Of a stretch of DNA of 10,415 bases, positions 7,656 to 10,415 are shown piece by piece; position 1 is the first letter of the stretch; each line of letters opens with the position of its first letter. The stretch comes from Actinomycetales bacterium (GTDB lineage: Bacteria; Actinomycetota; Actinomycetes; Mycobacteriales; Mycobacteriaceae), in NCBI GenBank assembly GCA_012841845.1, contig DUTZ01000064.1, positions 1 to 10,415 of the forward strand. The letters are read 5' to 3'. The notes below the pieces were generated by a model that saw only the letters and a program-made list of their open reading frames with translations, was not told the DNA's origin and ran no database searches. Both the position numbers and the translations under genes were made by a program.

Positions 7656-8851
7656 TGGCGACCGCCGACCGCGTCCACGTGGGAACCGTCGACGACCTGC
7701 ACGCCAGCGCCTCCCGCGCGGTGGGTCTGGAGGACTTCGGCGACGGAGGGGACCGTCACCGCGAGGCGCTCGGCGTGCTGCTCGACTCCCTGCACTCCGA
7801 CGCCGGGCTCACCCCCGCCGGCAGCAAGTACTGGCGCTCGGTGCTCAAGGGCGCGCTCGTGGCCCGGCTGCTCTCGCAGGCGGGGTTCGCGGCCGGCGCT
7901 GCGCAGGCCGGCCCCGCGCAGGCAGAGGTGGAGATCGCGCGCCCCGTCGTCGTCACCGGGTTGCCCCGCACCGGCACCACGGCGCTGCACCGGCTCCTCG
8001 GCGCCGACCCCGCCAACCAGGGGCTCGAGTTGTGGCTCACCGACGTCCCGCAGCCCCGGCCGCCGCGCGAGACGTGGGAGGACGACCCCACCTACCGCGG
8101 GATCCGCGACATGTACGCCGGGTTCATGGCCGAGAACCCCGATTACGGCGGCGTGCACTACATGTCGGCCGACGACCTCGAGGAGTGCTGGCAGCTGCTC
8201 CGGCAGTCGCTGACCAGCGTCTCCTACGAGTGTCTGGCGCGGCTCGACGGCTATTCGTCGTGGCTCGTCGACGTCGACTGGGTGCCCGCGTACCGGCGGC
8301 ACCGTCGGAACCTGCAGCTCATCGGGGCCAACGACCCGGACCGCCGGTGGGTGCTCAAGAACCCCAGCCACCTGTTCGCCCTCGACGCCCTGCTCGAGGT
8401 GTACCCCGACGCCGTGGTGGTGCAGACCCATCGGGATCCGCGGAAGTCCATGGCGTCCATGTGCTCGCTCGCGCACCGCACGGCCGCCGACTGGTCCACG
8501 CGGTTCACGCCCGAGTACATCGGCGCCTCGCAGCTCGACCTGTGGGCGCGCGGCGTGGAGACCTTCGACGCCGCCCGGGCCCGGCACGAGGCCGACCCGG
8601 CGTCGCGCGCGACCTTCCTCGACGTGACCCACCGCGAGCTGCTGGACGACCCCGCCGGGTGCGTCGAGCGCGTCTACGCCGCGACGGGTGTAGAGCTGTC
8701 CGACGACGTCCGCGCCGCCGTCGAGGCCGAGAACGCACGCAGCCTGTCCGGCGACCGCGCGCCCACCCACCGTTACACGCTCGCCGACTACGGGCTGAGC
8801 GAGGAGGCCATCGCCGAGCGGTTCGCCGGCTACCGGGGGCTCGAGGGTTAG
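7655..8851 (+). CDS. Sulfotransferase-family protein
   Basis: This 398-residue protein is of the Sulfotransferase_3 type, expected to move a sulfuryl group from PAPS to a hydroxyl. The 5'-phosphosulfate loop is VTGLPRTGTTALHRLL (100-115) and the 3'-phosphate site is THRDPRKSMASMCSL (258-272), with Arg260 and a Ser of the SMAS stretch as the usual contacts. WVLKNPSHLFALDALL (232-247) is the conserved middle block. An N-terminal helical region of about 90 residues precedes the nucleotide fold, as in mycobacterial relatives. Its ATG shares the A of the upstream TGA. It is the last gene of the operon, facing the lipase gene. A distant relative, Rv3529c, lies in the cholesterol regulon of M. tuberculosis by memory. 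The substrate is unknown; a sterol or steroid alcohol is a guess from context. Confidence 0.85.
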   Translation: MATADRVHVGTVDDLHASASRAVGLEDFGDGGDRHREALGVLLDSLHSDAGLTPAGSKYWRSVLKGALVARLLSQAGFAAGAAQAGPAQAEVEIARPVVVTGLPRTGTTALHRLLGADPANQGLELWLTDVPQPRPPRETWEDDPTYRGIRDMYAGFMAENPDYGGVHYMSADDLEECWQLLRQSLTSVSYECLARLDGYSSWLVDVDWVPAYRRHRRNLQLIGANDPDRRWVLKNPSHLFALDALLEVYPDAVVVQTHRDPRKSMASMCSLAHRTAADWSTRFTPEYIGASQLDLWARGVETFDAARARHEADPASRATFLDVTHRELLDDPAGCVERVYAATGVELSDDVRAAVEAENARSLSGDRAPTHRYTLADYGLSEEAIAERFAGYRGLEG

Positions 8852-8853
8852 GT

Positions 8854-8903
8854 CGGTCCCGCGGACCGGGCGCCGCGGCGGTTCCCCTGGCGGGTCGCCG
8901 CGG
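8854..8903. terminator. Two GC-rich inverted repeats between convergent genes
   Basis: Right after the sulfotransferase stop, CGGTCC (8854-8859) pairs with GGACCG (8863-8868) around three bases. A second stem follows, CCGCGGCG (8873-8880) with CGCCGCGG (8896-8903), with a 15-base loop, ending at the lipase stop. The pair fills the 52-base gap between two facing genes and probably ends transcription from both sides. There is no U-run on either strand. Confidence 0.5.
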
Positions 8904-9854
8904 TCAGCCCCGCGGCGGCACCGGGCCGAGCAGGCCGATGATCGGCAGCGTCGGCAGGCAGCGCGGCGTGACCGCGTTCTCCGGGTCGAGGGCGTTGAGC
9001 GTGTGGTCGATGGCCCGCGGGTCGACGGCGAAGGACACGTGGTCCGCGAGGTTCTCCGGGCAGCCGTCCTGGATCACGATCTGCGTGGCACCCGGCACGT
9101 GGACGAACGCCGCCGACGGCGGCGACGCCTGGTCGTGGATGCCCGCGAGGATCGTGTATTCCGTCTCGGGGTGGAACGGCGTGCCGCCCTTCCACGTCTC
9201 CGCGGTGAACGCCTCGTCCGTCAGCCCCGCCCCCAGCGGGCTCGACCGGAAGGCGTTCTCGACGGACGCCGCCGTCTCCGGGTTGGTGCCAGGCAGCTTG
9301 TTCGCGTCCCCGTACAGGTTCCCCGCCATGAGCACTGCGCGGCCCACCTTGCCCGGGCGGTCCACCTTGGCCAGATGCGCCACCACCGGGACGCCCGCCG
9401 AGAGGCCCACGAGGTCGACCTTCTGGGCGCCCGTGGCCGTGAGCACACGGTCCACGTAGTCGGCCATCTCGGCCTGCGACTCGCGGAACGGCGCCCGCGA
9501 GCCGATACCGGGATGGTCAGGGAGCGCGCCCCACGTCGGCGCGTAGACGCAGTAGCCCTCCTCGACCAGCGACGGCGCCATACCACTCCACTGATTGAGC
9601 CCGTTGGCTCCGAGACCGTGCACGAGGATCACCGGGTTCGGGTGCTCTGCCGGCGGTCGGCACGACCAGTCGTCGGTGCCCGGCCACGGCTTCCCCGGGT
9701 TCATGAGGTTCCACATCCCGCCGGAGGCGTTGGTGTGGTCGATCGGCGCGGCGGTGGCAGCCGGGGCCGACGAGGCGGCGGGCCCCGCTCCGGCGAGTGC
9801 CGCAGCCGCGACGAGCGCGGCGGTGGCGGTGAGCGTCGCGTGACGGAGAGGCAT
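8904..9854 (-). CDS. Secreted lipase/esterase (class 2 lipase-like alpha/beta hydrolase)
   Basis: This 316-residue exported serine hydrolase begins with a signal peptide: a basic start (MPLRHA), a long Ala/Leu/Val core and Ala-rich text to about residue 36, where an AxA-type cleavage is plausible. The fold marks are NPVILVHGLGANGLNQW (73-89, with the oxyanion HG) and VDLVGLSAGVPVV (147-159), with nucleophile Ser152. The likely acid is Asp241 (GIHDQASPP) and the likely base His272 (ADHVSFAVDP). Cys65, Cys102, Cys265 and Cys299 could form disulfides, which suits an extracytoplasmic enzyme. The pattern is that of triacylglycerol lipases of the class 2 group (PF01674-like). The ATG at 9854 has GGGGGAA just upstream. 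A GTG 45 bases earlier would put extra basic residues before the signal core and is less likely. It is transcribed alone. Its substrate and any link to sterol esters are not shown. Confidence 0.88.
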   Translation of the reverse strand: MPLRHATLTATAALVAAAALAGAGPAASSAPAATAAPIDHTNASGGMWNLMNPGKPWPGTDDWSCRPPAEHPNPVILVHGLGANGLNQWSGMAPSLVEEGYCVYAPTWGALPDHPGIGSRAPFRESQAEMADYVDRVLTATGAQKVDLVGLSAGVPVVAHLAKVDRPGKVGRAVLMAGNLYGDANKLPGTNPETAASVENAFRSSPLGAGLTDEAFTAETWKGGTPFHPETEYTILAGIHDQASPPSAAFVHVPGATQIVIQDGCPENLADHVSFAVDPRAIDHTLNALDPENAVTPRCLPTLPIIGLLGPVPPRG

Positions 9855-9914
9855 GCGGTTCCCCCGGTGCTGGACGCGTGTTCGGCTCGACGGTAACACC
9901 GGGAGGGGCGGGCC

Positions 9915-10360
9915 GGGGGTGCCTTAGAAGGGGCGTCTTGGTGCACGGGCGAGGTCGGGTTCAGGCGGACCATGGGCGCTGTCGCCCCGGGCCCTGGCTG
10001 GGGTTGCCCTAGAGGGGGTGTCTTGGTGCAGGGGTGGGGGTCGAGGCCGTTTCGCCGTCTGGACTCCTCTGGGTCTGGGGCGCCCAAGACGGGCCTTTTT
10101 GGTGCTGGGGTGAGGCCGGCGTGTCTCGTGGGTTTCCCGGCGATTGTGTCGTCTGGGCTCGTCTGGGCTCGTCTGGTCCGGGGGGTGCCCTAGAAGGGGT
10201 CGTTTGGGCCGGGTTGCTCCGGCCTTATGGGGACGGGCGGGCTCGGTGTGCCCTAGACGGGTCGTCTTGGTGCACGGGGGCGGCCCGAGCCGTCCGGGTG
10301 CTCGGGGGTTGGGCCCCGGCCGGGGGTTGCCCTAGGCGGGTCGTCTTGGTGCAGGGGTGG
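9915..10360 (+). repeat. Six imperfect copies of a repeat of about 33 bp in a G-skewed, gene-free stretch
   Basis: The shared core begins GCCCTAGACGGGTCGTCTTG and goes on with GTGCAGGGGTGG. Copies begin at 9921, 10006, 10082 (degenerate), 10187 (truncated on the right), 10250 and 10329, that is 63 to 105 bases apart. Inside the core, CCTAGAC and GTCTTGG can pair with one T-T mismatch across five bases, so copies can form a small hairpin; the outer five pairs persist in several copies. The text before copies 2 and 6 is also alike (GGGCCC...GGCTGGGGTTG and GGGCCC...GGCCGGGGGTTG). The plus strand is G-rich: a hand count of 10021-10080 gives 27 G to 14 C. No credible gene is seen from 9900 to the end, and nothing is recognised in 10361-10415. 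It could be an intergenic REP-like family or part of a non-coding transcript. Confidence 0.75.
10151..10176 (+). repeat. Tandem 10-base repeat GTCTGGGCTC, 2.6 copies
   Basis: Two exact copies (10151-10160 and 10161-10170) are followed by the first six bases of a third (10171-10176). It lies between the third and fourth copies of the larger repeat. Similar CTGG-rich text stands at 10058-10080, which suggests slippage within the low-complexity stretch. Confidence 0.9.
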
Positions 10361-10415
10361 TGGCTGCCCGTACTGCCCGCCTGGCTCGTGCGGGTGTTCG
10401 TGTCGTACCTCGAAC

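Noticed and set aside
9855..9899. Upstream GTG as the start of the lipase
   Set aside because: It would place an Arg-rich stretch before the signal peptide; the ATG at 9854 gives a normal signal peptide and has GGGGGAA upstream.
10082..10100. Intrinsic terminator (GCCC-AAGAC-GGGC followed by CTTTTT)
   Set aside because: The stem is only four base pairs, it matches a degenerate copy of the larger repeat, and no gene on the plus strand ends before it. It remains possible but unsupported.
9972..10335. Small open frames of 63 to 128 codons on both strands in the repeat stretch
   Set aside because: They are Gly/Arg/Pro-rich translations of the repeats, with no binding sites and no family features.
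9915..10360. CRISPR array
   Set aside because: The repeats are degenerate, vary in length, and the intervals run from 63 to 105 bases. No cas genes are near.

Overview
The window is GC-rich DNA (about 70% by eye) whose genes match the cholesterol/steroid ring-degradation set of mycolic-acid actinobacteria (Mycobacterium, Rhodococcus, Gordonia, Dietzia and relatives). The protein sequences agree with remembered M. tuberculosis KshA, KshB, HsaA, HsaB and HsaC along most of their lengths. The genus cannot be fixed from this window.

Layout. (1) Bases 1-617 (+): the 3' part of a DUF2975-type membrane protein gene and a small XRE-type regulator that starts on its stop codon. (2) Bases 741-3465 (-): kshA (Rieske oxygenase), a 131-aa cysteine-rich protein, and kshB (flavin/[2Fe-2S] reductase), in that transcription order. 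(3) Bases 3466-3655: a divergent promoter region with two KstR-type palindromes, one in front of each operon. (4) Bases 3656-8851 (+): hsaA, hsaC, hsaB, a DUF1214-like gene and a sulfotransferase-family gene. The last three are joined by overlapping stop and start codons. A perfect 14-bp hairpin lies between hsaC and hsaB. (5) Bases 8904-9854 (-): a secreted lipase/esterase, convergent with the sulfotransferase gene. (6) Bases about 9900-10370: a gene-free, G-skewed stretch holding six imperfect copies of a repeat of about 33 bp.

How the genes work together. KshB passes electrons from NAD(P)H through FAD and [2Fe-2S] to KshA, which hydroxylates C9 of 3-ketosteroids. With ring dehydrogenation this opens ring B and gives the phenolic secosteroid 3-HSA. 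HsaA, supplied with reduced flavin by HsaB, hydroxylates 3-HSA to the catechol 3,4-DHSA, and HsaC cleaves the catechol at the meta position. HsaD, the hydrolase for the next step, is usually beside these genes but is not in this window.

The less explained parts are the cysteine-rich protein translationally coupled to kshA, the DUF1214-like/sulfotransferase pair coupled to hsaB, the hairpin inside the hsa operon, and the repeat array at the right end. No mobile element, CRISPR array, tRNA or rRNA was found.
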